Source of the DNA: an uncultured Lachnospiraceae bacterium
GTDB taxonomy: Bacteria; Bacillota; Clostridia; Lachnospirales; Lachnospiraceae
DNA length: 64,000 nucleotides
Reading direction: 5' to 3'
Assembly (NCBI GenBank): GCA_902789665.1
Contig: CADAOY010000010.1
Span: forward strand, 1-64,000
The number at the start of each line of letters is the position of its first letter. Position 1 is the first letter of the stretch. A program made the position numbers and the translations under genes. Of the stretch, positions 24,201 to 32,635 are shown piece after piece. Below the pieces are notes generated by a model. It was not told where the DNA came from. It saw only the letters and a program-made list of their open reading frames with translations, and searched no databases.

Positions 24201-26460
24201 GAATATAAGCATACCTTATGAATACGGATTTATTAACTCAGAACAATATGAGAGTGAGAATTCAACCGAACAACTGGCAAAGGAGATGTTCTTTACAGCC
24301 GTTTCAAGAGCATTTATGAAAATTGCATTCAAGGAAGCTCCGGGCAGAACCCTTAATAATATGCTTAAGTTCACCGGTGGAGAAAAGTATTACTTAATGC
24401 AGATTCTTAAAGATTTGCCGAATATGGCTCCTAATGGTGTCCTTGATGAAAAGTTTGCCAAACTTGTGCCTATCAGCCTTAAGGAAGTATTAAATTACCT
24501 TGAGGATAAGGATGTCGAGAAATTTGAAAATAAGGTAAAAAAATTATTTGATAAACTGCGTCCTCAGTATGAAATTGAGGGCATGAATGAAATGTGGATG
24601 ACAGATATGTCTGCTTTTGCAAGCGGCATATCCTTCGGCAGTGCCAGAGATATTCTGATTAACAATATTGAAGATGCTGAAAGCGTTAAGAACTTCCTTA
24701 AATCAAAAGAAAGAATTACCGGAATAAGGAAAAGGGAAGATGGTATCGAGCCGGCAGCCTGGGTTGATCTTACCATGCGCGGCCTGTTTACTGAGAATTA
24801 TGTTCAGGCAATGAACAGCGCAGGTGTTAAGAGAAGCGAAACTCTCCTTATTAATGGAAAGACGCCTTTGGAATTATGGGGAAATAAATATGCTGACCTT
24901 GATGAAGCAACAAGGGAAAGATGCCTGGAGGTTGAAACTTTAAGAGCCATTGCCATGGGCAAGAGTGAAATTAAGATTAAGACATTTGCCCTAAAGAATG
25001 GTCATTATGAACTTGATGGCAAGGCTATAACATGCTTCATTCCGGCTGAGAAACTTCAGGATATTAAGGTCAATTATGAGGTCTATAAAAAAGGTGCCGA
25101 AAAGATTAAGAATGAATTAATCAGCATTCAGAATACACTTTTATCAGGTCATTTTGAGAAAGATCTTGAAAAAGCCAAAGCGGAAATTGGTACTGTAGGC
25201 TCGGATTTATTCCAGAATATGGAGAAAACTCTTAATGAGGCCATAAGGATACTGGGTGATAAAAATGCCTCACTTGATATGATTGAGGAGAAACTTCAGT
25301 TATTCCAGAAGGCTGCGGCAACATATTATAAAGAACGTAAGAGCATCTTTGACAAGCGCACGCCTGAAGCTAAGACAAGACTTGACGTATCAGCCCTTAG
25401 CAAGGAAAGAATTCCTGACATTATTGCCACATATCAGGAACTTACACGTGGTATTAAATCCGACCTGATAATTAGCAACGAACATACATTTAAGGATGCG
25501 AAGATTTTCCACTATAATATGGCTTTGTCTGATAAGAAGTTTGAAGCCGGTGAATTACAGAAGATTTATCAGACGGATAAAATCACCGTCAATGACAATT
25601 TATCAAAGCATATTTTAGAAGATACAGAAGCAATTGCCCGTGAAAAGAGAATGTTTACTGAAATTCTTAAAAAAGGCGTTAAAGATCTTGGATTCGATTA
25701 TTCAAAGATGCTTAAACTGGAAGACAGTAAGAGTCCTACAATTAATGAGTGGGCTATGAGTTACGTAGTAAAAAGCACTCTGGAGAAAATGCATAATGAT
25801 GGAACTTCTACCATGTCGCTTATGAATATGCAGCAGAAGTTAAAGCAAAAAATCGATAATGGTTCCTTTGCAAGGGAAGTGGAGAGACTTTCAAAGAATT
25901 CAGTATTTAAGGCTACACTTAGAATCTATTCCAAAAAAGAAAAATATGAAAAATGGAAAGAAATTGAGGCTAAGTCAGAGTCGATTATTAAAGAAAACAA
26001 ACAAAAACTGGATGAAACTACTGTAAATGGTGAGAAGTTTACAAATTATATCTTTAATGGTGATGTAAATCATGATGTTCCGCGTTTCGAAGACGCTATG
26101 GAGACCAGATATGACAGACTTGGCGAAATTGTATCAGCTCAACTGATTAATAATCCGGCATACAGATCTGTGGTTAATGCCATAGCATCTGGAAGAATGA
26201 CCCTGCATGATGTTCAGTCAAGCGTAACTGAGTCACTAAAGAATAAGCGAGTAATTGATAAGTGGGTTGAAAGGGGTGTTTCCTTTAATGACATGCTTAA
26301 GAAATTTAATGATAAGGAATGTGAGAAGGTTGCCATTTCCGGAATAATTAATACAGTTAATAATAAGGCAGAAACCTTCCTTCCTGAAGAGAAAAAGATG
26401 AAACCAACTCAGGATATTGAAGGACCAAAGATTAGTGCACCTCAGGCACCACATGCATAA
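21280..26460 (+). CDS. protein B: 1726-residue helical protein, paralogue of E
   Basis: There is no recognisable enzyme motif in this 1726-residue, charged, helix-rich protein and no signal peptide or membrane segment. An NRGW motif (305-308), with LPEDVSFFTQLKLM after it, matches the NGW motif of A and D. From about residue 832 to the end it aligns by eye with protein E. Landmarks are SIYVIWAMG, MPDINYSD, LLINGKTPLELWGNKY (from 1189) and FQKAAATYYKERKSIF, and both tails end KKM followed by several AP pairs. AAGGGGAAGATAAGCC precedes the ATG, and the gene is 15 bases behind A, so the two are one operon. The size and all-helical look suggest a scaffold or a large secreted or intracellular effector; I cannot choose. 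Confidence 0.65.
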   Translation: MKEVNEEVVVNNGDINDIEAQAEEILKNHPGPIELNNITGIGQTLIGIRENYPEYVNEMMTLGLEWSSILSTIGGNKNHKCGESVFPGTDTDSVMISNAEDKKSIAVLYVKTKKFVDKIKAKYPDANSPYRKIIDIYGEGLDLLMSKEYQSIMEMDTMLIPGIKSTFLTFPNDMFFTGEVDEKGNKKYSSNPERFGALLNKYPFIEQISHRVNFVNKVYLPYVKKKERGEVTEKEAEEFRIQYLDFINKQKEYFETIKSANQNDKDFIDNRTVDKTGANQFIANWGTRFGNITIHVAEDNAKILNRGWLPEDVSFFTQLKLMKKKLESQSKPNIKNIPKEQIAEAKKILADMDEAYTRLTTREVVSAEERKELLDNITPFVDRFNNWYKKIKVVPQHRTLEDYPIKGLLDRARKRKVLQSEIKSVVSDERILENNNEIFRKDRIIYGYMNAATIEDKINYIVDLHSYLRIYKEKKPPVLFAEEHTAYDAIETDFLNKYVTNGSQKTRQLVFKLLGQINTANSIEMKNEIDRIYKEKPELKEEGEIGLKKALYLTKMSTKAGIRYDGLNNLMGIASNATTDGRAEREINRIVRITPETTMEELARMQGYSTDEEINKFLNEHKDKPARTKNVLERYKGLFDDPEDVPDDDTCIENITNGVLRGRKNKLLVEGGEKEKAKHNLTLEDNKLVDTISLQKKLETNYDNFKDWVDTEGKNYIDSHNSAVEREFTSNFYKNHLNQYERYNLRSEGAKKRKAKSVEKAHPEFFRRDEDGNFAKAAVSDEERQNIISDFELRETKLLEKQSLKYRKMLRVDEFKNIYSKVFNPPRESSISSIYVIWAMGKHPEIDLNEIVQIEEYSDIVEEFVKFCEDNPVWKMDNANDFKNNIQNWATALKNGTDRIKELKMPDINYSDKDELDGNTRMLLFKLRSLSIDFSQEKDKIFTFGAGLEGKSIAEDFLGTKDYRDMLEFWNGIQNISIPYEYGFINSEQYESENSTEQLAKEMFFTAVSRAFMKIAFKEAPGRTLNNMLKFTGGEKYYLMQILKDLPNMAPNGVLDEKFAKLVPISLKEVLNYLEDKDVEKFENKVKKLFDKLRPQYEIEGMNEMWMTDMSAFASGISFGSARDILINNIEDAESVKNFLKSKERITGIRKREDGIEPAAWVDLTMRGLFTENYVQAMNSAGVKRSETLLINGKTPLELWGNKYADLDEATRERCLEVETLRAIAMGKSEIKIKTFALKNGHYELDGKAITCFIPAEKLQDIKVNYEVYKKGAEKIKNELISIQNTLLSGHFEKDLEKAKAEIGTVGSDLFQNMEKTLNEAIRILGDKNASLDMIEEKLQLFQKAAATYYKERKSIFDKRTPEAKTRLDVSALSKERIPDIIATYQELTRGIKSDLIISNEHTFKDAKIFHYNMALSDKKFEAGELQKIYQTDKITVNDNLSKHILEDTEAIAREKRMFTEILKKGVKDLGFDYSKMLKLEDSKSPTINEWAMSYVVKSTLEKMHNDGTSTMSLMNMQQKLKQKIDNGSFAREVERLSKNSVFKATLRIYSKKEKYEKWKEIEAKSESIIKENKQKLDETTVNGEKFTNYIFNGDVNHDVPRFEDAMETRYDRLGEIVSAQLINNPAYRSVVNAIASGRMTLHDVQSSVTESLKNKRVIDKWVERGVSFNDMLKKFNDKECEKVAISGIINTVNNKAETFLPEEKKMKPTQDIEGPKISAPQAPHA

Positions 26461-26481
26461 AAATTTGATAAAGATTTTTAC

Positions 26482-26513
26482 AAATCGAGTAGGGAAACCT
26501 GCTCGATTTTGTT
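26482..26513 (+). terminator. terminator of the A-B operon
   Basis: AAATCGAGTAGG pairs with CCTGCTCGATTT (one G-U) around GAAA, followed by TTTTGTT. The core CGAGTAGG is shared with the hairpin at 476-499. TATAAT at 26515-26520 right behind it may be the -10 of the next gene. Confidence 0.8.
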
Positions 26514-26553
26514 ATATAATAAAAGTAGTTTTTTGTGAAAAGGAGAACATAAT

Positions 26554-27591
26554 ATGAGATATCCTAAACCTCTTGAAAATGGCGGAACAATCGGTTTTAT
26601 CGCCCCATCTTTTGGCTGCGCCATTGAGCCTTATGAATCCAGATTTAAAAATGCAATTAAATTACTTGAAAATAAAGGATATAAAACATATTTAGGTCCG
26701 AACTGTTATGAAAATAATGGTATTGGTATAAGTAATACGCCTCAAAACTGTGCCGGGGAATTAAATGAAACCATGGTAAGAGATGACATTGATGCGGTGA
26801 TTACCTGCGGCGGTGGAGAATTAATGTGTGAGGTAGTTCCATATATTGATTTTGAGGCTATAGCGAAAGCAAAGCCTAAATGGTATATGGGTTATTCCGA
26901 TAATACCAATTATACTTTTCTTTCCGCGACATTAGCTGATACTGCGGCCATATACGGACCGTGCGCTCCTGCATTTGGCAGAGAGCCATGGCATGAATCG
27001 GTGGAAGACGCGCTGGGGTTACTAACCGGAACGTTTCGTTCTTCTCACGGTTATGAAACCTGGGAAAGTTTTGATGACTGCTCAGATAAGGATGATGAAG
27101 AACCGCTTAAACCTTATAATGCCAAAACCAAAACAGAATATAAATATTTTAATGCCTCCGGTAATCAGGCTTCTTTCAAGGGAAGATTATTAGGCGGCTG
27201 CATGGATATTCTTATTATTCACTGCGGAACCAAATATGACAGGGTTAAGGAATTTAATGAAAAATATAAAGAAGATGGTGTAATCTGGTTTTTTGAATGC
27301 TGCGACTTACCACCGCTTAGTATGAGAAGAGCCTTCTGGCAGTTACGCGAAGCTGGATGGCTCGACAATGCCAAAGGATTCTTAATTGGCAGACCGCTGC
27401 ACTATGGGGAAGAACAGCTCGGAGTTAATCAGTACAACGCCGTTACAGATATACTTGGAGATATGAATCTTCCAATCATCATGGATCTTGATATAGGTCA
27501 TCTTCCGCCTATGATGCCTCTTATTACGGGCGCCATGGCCAGTGTGAACGCGAAAGACAATAATATTACAATAGATTATGATTATGTATAA
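26554..27591 (+). CDS. S66 family LD-carboxypeptidase / MccF-like peptidase
   Basis: This 345-residue protein is a full-length member of serine peptidase family S66. The nucleophile region reads WYMGYSDNTNYTF, the glycine-rich part AVITCGGGELMCEV, the catalytic Glu lies in WFFECCDLPPLSM and the His in DLDIGHLPPMMPL. The family splits into LD-carboxypeptidases that trim peptidoglycan tetrapeptides in the cytoplasm and MccF-like enzymes that cleave microcin C-type aminoacyl nucleotides. The inserted stretch at about 170-205 and the DLPPLSM region look closer to the MccF-like branch, but I cannot decide. AAAGGAG precedes the ATG. It lies between members of the unknown family (B upstream, C downstream), which may be accidental. 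Confidence 0.88.
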   Translation: MRYPKPLENGGTIGFIAPSFGCAIEPYESRFKNAIKLLENKGYKTYLGPNCYENNGIGISNTPQNCAGELNETMVRDDIDAVITCGGGELMCEVVPYIDFEAIAKAKPKWYMGYSDNTNYTFLSATLADTAAIYGPCAPAFGREPWHESVEDALGLLTGTFRSSHGYETWESFDDCSDKDDEEPLKPYNAKTKTEYKYFNASGNQASFKGRLLGGCMDILIIHCGTKYDRVKEFNEKYKEDGVIWFFECCDLPPLSMRRAFWQLREAGWLDNAKGFLIGRPLHYGEEQLGVNQYNAVTDILGDMNLPIIMDLDIGHLPPMMPLITGAMASVNAKDNNITIDYDYV

Positions 27592-27593
27592 TA

Positions 27594-27629
27594 TTTGTTA
27601 ATCTTTTGTTGCCCTTTGTATGTTAAAAC
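27594..27629 (+). promoter_or_regulatory. TTTGTT repeats before C
   Basis: TTTGTTAA (27594-27601) and TTTGTTGC (27605-27612) have an 11-bp period, with a weaker TTTGTA at 27615. A possible extended -10 TGTTAAAAC ends at 27629, 11 bp after the second repeat. The layout copies that before A and D. The -10 is weak, and another promoter a little downstream is possible. Confidence 0.45.
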
Positions 27630-27669
27630 ATAAGTGCATGATGAAAATATATATAAAGGGAGAATGATT

Positions 27670-28581
27670 ATGTCTAGAGGACTTTGTACAATAGAAAAAG
27701 ATGATAACGAACTGGTAAAATACCTGCTTTCAGATAAAGAATTAGTGACAATGGGTTCAAAAGGAACAGTTAAAAATATCAGAAAGCAGACCGTTTTTAA
27801 TGGCATGTCTCTGGATGACATGTTTGAGCATATGTTTAATGGAGGTGGGTTTACAAACAATCTTCAGAATAAGATGCTTATTACACTAATCTATGGATCT
27901 GCCGGAGAAAATCCTTATATGGATGATATGCTGGTGTCTTTCATTCAGGGAATATACAGACTTAAGCCTAAAAGCAGAGAAAATCAGAATAAAATGCTTA
28001 AGGTAATGGCAGAGAATATTGATGCTTATGCTCCTTACAGTGAGAAGTTAGGCGGCCTGGCCAGGTATGTGGATTACTGCATTGAGGCAAATAACAGATT
28101 CATGTCTAATGAAGGATTGCCAATTAAGGAAGAACAGATTCTTGATAAAGTAAGTAAGCAACGGCTTGATTTACAAATAACAAAAAGTTATAAGGAAGCC
28201 AGACAAATACTTACAAAGAAGGGCTGGGATTTAGCAAAGTATCCTGAAGATGAAGAATTATTAAGAACAGTATTTAATCTTGAAAGAGAAGGAACCAGGG
28301 CAGGTCATCAGATATATAAAAAATATGTTGAAACTGTTTTAAGCAGAACGATTCATAATGAAATCGACAGAGATAATGTATATAAAGATTTTCAACATTT
28401 CCTGCATGAGAATAATCTTCACAGGTATAAAAATGTAGAATCACTTGATAAGTTTATAGGTGCTGTGATATACAGTAGTAAAGAAGAAGTTGAAATGTGT
28501 CAGAGAAAAACTGCAGAAAAAAATCTTTCTAAGAACGTAAATAATGGCAGCAAAATCAGTGTAAAAGGAAGGGGCAGATAA
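27670..28581 (+). CDS. protein C: 303-residue unknown protein with KGW motif
   Basis: I do not recognise this protein. It is helical and soluble with no signal peptide. The stretch KKGWDLAKYPEDEELLRTVF (KGW at 184-186) resembles the NGW motif of A, B and D, and the segment NGMSLDDMFEHMF near residue 45 is another amphipathic helix. It ends in a basic tail (SVKGRGR). I chose the ATG at 27670, eight bases after GGGAG; upstream in-frame ATGs at 27634 and 27664 are worse placed. The stop codon overlaps the start of the Memo/AMMECR1 fusion gene (TAATG), so the two are translationally coupled, the clearest functional hint available. Confidence 0.6.
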   Translation: MSRGLCTIEKDDNELVKYLLSDKELVTMGSKGTVKNIRKQTVFNGMSLDDMFEHMFNGGGFTNNLQNKMLITLIYGSAGENPYMDDMLVSFIQGIYRLKPKSRENQNKMLKVMAENIDAYAPYSEKLGGLARYVDYCIEANNRFMSNEGLPIKEEQILDKVSKQRLDLQITKSYKEARQILTKKGWDLAKYPEDEELLRTVFNLEREGTRAGHQIYKKYVETVLSRTIHNEIDRDNVYKDFQHFLHENNLHRYKNVESLDKFIGAVIYSSKEEVEMCQRKTAEKNLSKNVNNGSKISVKGRGR

Positions 28582-29963
28582 TGGCAATTATTTCGGCATA
28601 TATGGTACCACATCCTCCAATGATTGTTCCGGCAGTTGGAAGAGGAAGCGAGAGTTCCATTGAAGAAACAACAAGAGCATATATTGAAGTGGCAAAGGAT
28701 ATTGCTGAGGTAAAACCGGATACAATTATTGTAACGGACCCTCATACGATTATGTATGCAGATTATAATCACATATCACCAGGGGACAGGGCTGAAGGAG
28801 ACCTGTCCTCTTTTGGCGCTCCAAATATTAAATTTAAGGAGCAGTATGATAAAGAACTTGTAGACCTTATTGAGAAAAAGGCAGAGAAAGAAGAGGTATT
28901 TGCCGGCACTCTTGGAGAGAGAAATCCAAGACTTGACCATGGAATTATGGTGCCGCTTTATTTCATAAGGCAGTATTATAAAGGCGGAAAAATAGTTAGA
29001 GTTGGTCTTTCAGGATTGCATTATTATGATCATTATAAACTTGGAATGATAATTTCTGATGCAGTGACTACCCTTGGAAGAAGGGCAGTTGCAGTTGCAA
29101 GTGGTGACCTTTCACACAAGTTAAAAGATGACGGTCCTTATGGTTTTGATGAGAACGGTCCAAAATATGATGAGAAAATAATGGATGTTTTTAGAAGGGG
29201 AGCCCTGGGAGAACTTCTTAAATTTGATGAAAGTTTTTGTGATAAGGCTGCAGAATGTGGCCATAAATCATTTGTTATTATGGCAGGAATGCTGGATGGT
29301 CTAAGTGTTGAAACCAGGGTTTTATCTCATCAGGATGTAACTGGAGTAGGATATGGCATATGCATGTTACAGCCCCAGGGAACAGATGATTCAAGGCATT
29401 TTCTTGATGCTGATTTAAATAAAATAAAGAATGAGTTAAATGATAATTATAAAAAGAAAGATCCTTACGTTAATCTGGCAAGGGCTGCCATATATGAATA
29501 TGTTCAAAATGGAAAGGAACTTGAGGTTCCGGATAATCTGCCCGGGGAGATGATAAGTAAAAGAGGCGGGACTTTTGTCAGCGTTCATAAGTTTGGTGAT
29601 TTAAGGGGCTGCATCGGAACCATAGCTGCGACAAGAAAAAATCTTGCCAAAGAAATAATAGGTAATGCCATAAGCGCAGTATCAAATGATAACAGGTTTT
29701 CACCGGTTACAAAAAATGAACTCGACTATCTGGATATAAGTGTTGATGTACTTTCCGAGGCAGAAGACATTGATGATATGAGTATGCTGGATGTAAAGAA
29801 ATATGGAGTAATAGTTACGTCAGGAAGCAAAAGAGGCCTCCTTTTGCCGGATCTGGAAGGAGTTGACAGTGTGGAAGAACAGGTAAGAATTGCAAGGAAT
29901 AAGGCAGGCATTGGAAGCAATGAAAAAATAACTTTAAAAAGATTTGAAGTAATAAGACATTAG
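28581..29963 (+). CDS. Memo-like (LigB) / AMMECR1 fusion protein
   Basis: This 460-residue protein is the AmmeMemoRadiSam A/B fusion typical of Clostridia. Residues 1-265 form a Memo-like domain related to class III extradiol dioxygenases (LigB), with metal-site histidines in MVPHPPMIV, TDPHT, LDHGIMVPL and SGDLSHKL. Residues about 285-460 form the AMMECR1 domain with FGDLRGCIGT. A radical SAM protein is the usual third partner and is not present in this window. The system is thought to modify something by radical chemistry, but the substrate is unknown. The start codon overlaps the stop of C, so C is likely made with it. Confidence 0.9.
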   Translation: MAIISAYMVPHPPMIVPAVGRGSESSIEETTRAYIEVAKDIAEVKPDTIIVTDPHTIMYADYNHISPGDRAEGDLSSFGAPNIKFKEQYDKELVDLIEKKAEKEEVFAGTLGERNPRLDHGIMVPLYFIRQYYKGGKIVRVGLSGLHYYDHYKLGMIISDAVTTLGRRAVAVASGDLSHKLKDDGPYGFDENGPKYDEKIMDVFRRGALGELLKFDESFCDKAAECGHKSFVIMAGMLDGLSVETRVLSHQDVTGVGYGICMLQPQGTDDSRHFLDADLNKIKNELNDNYKKKDPYVNLARAAIYEYVQNGKELEVPDNLPGEMISKRGGTFVSVHKFGDLRGCIGTIAATRKNLAKEIIGNAISAVSNDNRFSPVTKNELDYLDISVDVLSEAEDIDDMSMLDVKKYGVIVTSGSKRGLLLPDLEGVDSVEEQVRIARNKAGIGSNEKITLKRFEVIRH

Positions 29964-29997
29964 TGTTGCATATTTGTTGCACATTACATGATATTAT
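29962..29997 (+). promoter_or_regulatory. promoter of D with TTTGTTGC direct repeats
   Basis: AGTGTTGC (29962-29969) and TTTGTTGC (29973-29980) have an 11-bp period and lie 11 bp upstream of an extended -10 TGATATTAT (TATTAT 29992-29997). The segment from TTGC at 29966 to the -10 aligns almost base for base with the A promoter (one single-base gap). Confidence 0.6.
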
Positions 29998-30039
29998 GCA
30001 TATATCAAAAGTCATAACAGTAAAAAGGAGAACAAAATT

Positions 30040-32442
30040 ATGGGAGACTTAAACAAAAAATATTCTAAATTTGATTTCATTATTAAATTAAGAGACAACG
30101 GCTGGATTGCTAAAGATGAAGAGGTTCCTGCTTTTGAGGAACTTTATGATCTAATTGAAAAAAATGACAAACTTGATGCTCTCGATGCTCAGCTTATGGT
30201 TATGACTAAAAAGGATGGATGGAGTGAAAAGCAAAGAGTATCCATTTTAAATCAACTTGATAATACTATCATGCAATATGTTAAAGATGGTGTACTTAAA
30301 GAAGAAGATATTAAAGCATATAATAGCGCTAAAGATGGAATGACGAAGTATAAATCTACAGAACTTCTTCAGCGTAATGAGTTTTGGATAAAGGAAAGAT
30401 CAAAAGTTATAGAGGCAGAAGATAACAGACTTAGAAAGAGTTATATTGCAAAGATTGAAAATAATAATAAGTCATTTGATGATAAATACGGAATGAATAA
30501 AGAGGCTTTCATTGAGAAAGCTAAGGCTAATGGATGGGTAATGCCAGCTGATTACATGGTTATGGAATACATGTATGTATTATGCAGGAACTCAGCTTAT
30601 CCGGAAATGCTTGAATTATTTGATAAGGTACTGAATACATCTCTTAAATCCGTACAGGAAAGAAATAAGATGGCTGTAGAGATTTATAATGTTTCAAAGA
30701 AAATGGATAAATTGGTAAGAGGAAAAGACTTTACTACTTTGGAGAATCTTAAGTATAGATTAGATAGAGAAGCTAAAGAAAAGAAATATAATGAATGCCT
30801 TGAAAGTTATAAAAAAAATAAGCAGATTGATGAGAATCAGATAAAATATCAAAATGCACTTATTGCAAATGGATGGGATCAGGTTTCTGCCCATAAGCTT
30901 GGAACCGTATATTATAGACTTTCAAATGCATTATCCGAGTATAATATTCAGCCAGATGAGGCTATGGCTATTCTTACATCCAAAAAGATTGATAAGAATA
31001 ATCCGGCTTCGGATATTTATCAGTTACTTGATAAATTTAGTGCAAAACTGAATGAAAATAAAAATGTTGAAAAATTTAAGCTTAAATTCTCAGAATCTGT
31101 CAAGAATATTAAAAAAGCATATAAAGAACAATATAGTAAAGAACAACTTAAGATTAAAAAAGAAGAATTTGATGCTGATAAAAAGGCGTTAAAAAATAAT
31201 AAGCCAGTAAGTGATAAAAAGAAAGATGCAGAGGATATTCTAAATAACAAGAATACTGAAAATCTTGCTGAAAAAGCTATTAAGAAAGAAAAGATAGATG
31301 AAAAGAAAAAAATAGCAGATGAAAAGAAAGCAAAAATACAAGAAGAGGCTGGTATAGCATTTCCTCTTGTTAAGAAAAGCCAGTTAGTCAAAAATGCCAA
31401 AGATATGTATAACATGATAAAGAAGGTTGACTTCAATCTTTTTGGTAAGGGCTCTACACAGTTTAATGAAATGAGAGATGCTCTTAAAGAGTGGAAGGAA
31501 TTTGCTGAGACCAATCTTTTCGAAGGGAACAATGGATATACTTCTTCAACAGATCTTGCAAAGTATCTTGATATGCAAAAGAAATGTCTTAATAAAGTAA
31601 GAACATATGTTGATTACAAGAAGGGACAGCTTCTTAACAATCCGGACAGAGTAAATGATGGAAAGAAACAGGCTCATGAACAGCCACGTGTTTCTGCAGC
31701 TCTCAGTGTGCTTGATACAATGGAACATACTTATGCATATGGAGAGTTCGCCCTCGTAGCTACCATGCAAAGTTCATGCATACCTCCTTTGCAGGAAGAG
31801 TTGAAAAAGGAGACAGAGAAAATAAAAAAAGGTAATTATATTACCGATGAAGAACTTGAGAAGATTACAGCGGATGCGAAAGGAAATGAAAAGGCACTTA
31901 ATAAGAGTAAAGAAACTACTATAAAGAATAATTATTATCGCTCCGTTGGTAAAGTCGGTGACATACTGTATAAACTTAATGGTGATTCCTGGTCTTTAAA
32001 GCCTGACGAGACACATGAAAACTATGTTACCAGAACATCACAGCTTGGAGACATGGAAGTTTATGAAGATATGAATCTTCTGGATGCAACAATTATTCAT
32101 GCAAAGAATCATCCGACAAGAAATCTTCTTAGACAGGCTCAGGCTATGTACAAAGGTGGTGAATATAATAATGTTCAGTATAAGGGTGGAGAGATGTTTA
32201 CCTCCATTAAAGATATTAAAAAAATTGTAAAAGATACGGCTAAGAAAAATGGTCGTAAATATGTTGAGTTAGATGATATTAAGATGCCGGATGCCAAGGG
32301 TACTTCCGCAAATGTACATAATGAGGTGGCATCTTTAAGAGAAAACATGATTTCACAAACTCAGAAGGCAAAAGAGGAAGCAGAAAAACAGGCTGCAGCC
32401 AACAAGAAAGTAGTTAAAGCAGGCGGTGGAATGAAGAAGTAA
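30040..32442 (+). CDS. protein D: 800-residue protein with repeated NGW modules
   Basis: No named family is recognised. The first 300 residues contain three copies of a module starting with NGW: RDNGWIAKDEEVPAFEELY (20-22), KANGWVMPADYMVMEYMY (164-166) and IANGWDQVSAHKLGTVYY (277-279). A further DGW lies at 59-61. Each is followed by amphipathic helices of about 60-70 residues. Residues about 330-450 are an extreme Lys/Glu/Asp coiled coil. The C-terminal 330 residues are a separate helical domain ending AAANKKVVKAGGGMKK. There is no signal peptide or membrane helix. AAAAGGAG precedes the ATG. It is a single-gene unit with its own promoter, related in promoter layout to A and C. Confidence 0.6.
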   Translation: MGDLNKKYSKFDFIIKLRDNGWIAKDEEVPAFEELYDLIEKNDKLDALDAQLMVMTKKDGWSEKQRVSILNQLDNTIMQYVKDGVLKEEDIKAYNSAKDGMTKYKSTELLQRNEFWIKERSKVIEAEDNRLRKSYIAKIENNNKSFDDKYGMNKEAFIEKAKANGWVMPADYMVMEYMYVLCRNSAYPEMLELFDKVLNTSLKSVQERNKMAVEIYNVSKKMDKLVRGKDFTTLENLKYRLDREAKEKKYNECLESYKKNKQIDENQIKYQNALIANGWDQVSAHKLGTVYYRLSNALSEYNIQPDEAMAILTSKKIDKNNPASDIYQLLDKFSAKLNENKNVEKFKLKFSESVKNIKKAYKEQYSKEQLKIKKEEFDADKKALKNNKPVSDKKKDAEDILNNKNTENLAEKAIKKEKIDEKKKIADEKKAKIQEEAGIAFPLVKKSQLVKNAKDMYNMIKKVDFNLFGKGSTQFNEMRDALKEWKEFAETNLFEGNNGYTSSTDLAKYLDMQKKCLNKVRTYVDYKKGQLLNNPDRVNDGKKQAHEQPRVSAALSVLDTMEHTYAYGEFALVATMQSSCIPPLQEELKKETEKIKKGNYITDEELEKITADAKGNEKALNKSKETTIKNNYYRSVGKVGDILYKLNGDSWSLKPDETHENYVTRTSQLGDMEVYEDMNLLDATIIHAKNHPTRNLLRQAQAMYKGGEYNNVQYKGGEMFTSIKDIKKIVKDTAKKNGRKYVELDDIKMPDAKGTSANVHNEVASLRENMISQTQKAKEEAEKQAAANKKVVKAGGGMKK

Positions 32443-32463
32443 TAATAAGATTAAATATGCTGC

Positions 32464-32491
32464 TTGACATTTAAAAACATAAGTGTATAAT
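32464..32491 (+). promoter_or_regulatory. gltB promoter
   Basis: TTGACA (32464-32469) and TATAAT (32486-32491), both perfect, are 16 bp apart. Confidence 0.85.
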
Positions 32492-32523
32492 AAGTTTCAT
32501 AAATAAAATTTTGAATATTGATA

Positions 32524-32569
32524 TGAAGCAATGGCGCTTCAAGCTTAGATTAAGCTTGGAGCGCCTTTT
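32524..32569 (+). promoter_or_regulatory. hexaloop attenuator in the gltB leader (ANTAR-target type)
   Basis: A 6-bp stem TGAAGC/GCTTCA holds the loop AATGGC (32530-32535) with A in position 1 and G in position 4. Its right arm is also the left arm of a terminator: GGCGCTTCAAGCTTA (32533-32547) pairs with TAAGCTTGGAGCGCC (32551-32565), followed by TTTT. The two folds exclude each other, so a protein holding the hexaloop would prevent termination. Downstream, GCAGC/GCTGC and two TGTTATACG copies (32571, 32614) precede the ribosome site. Confidence 0.8.
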
Positions 32570-32635
32570 GTGTTATACGCATAAATGCAGCGGGTTTTAG
32601 CTGCGAGATGCAATGTTATACGGAGGAATTAAATT

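Noticed and set aside
18175-32442. Proteins A-D as phage tail or tape-measure genes of a prophage
   Set aside because: No integrase, terminase, portal, capsid or holin genes are near, housekeeping genes are interleaved, and the units have separate promoters.
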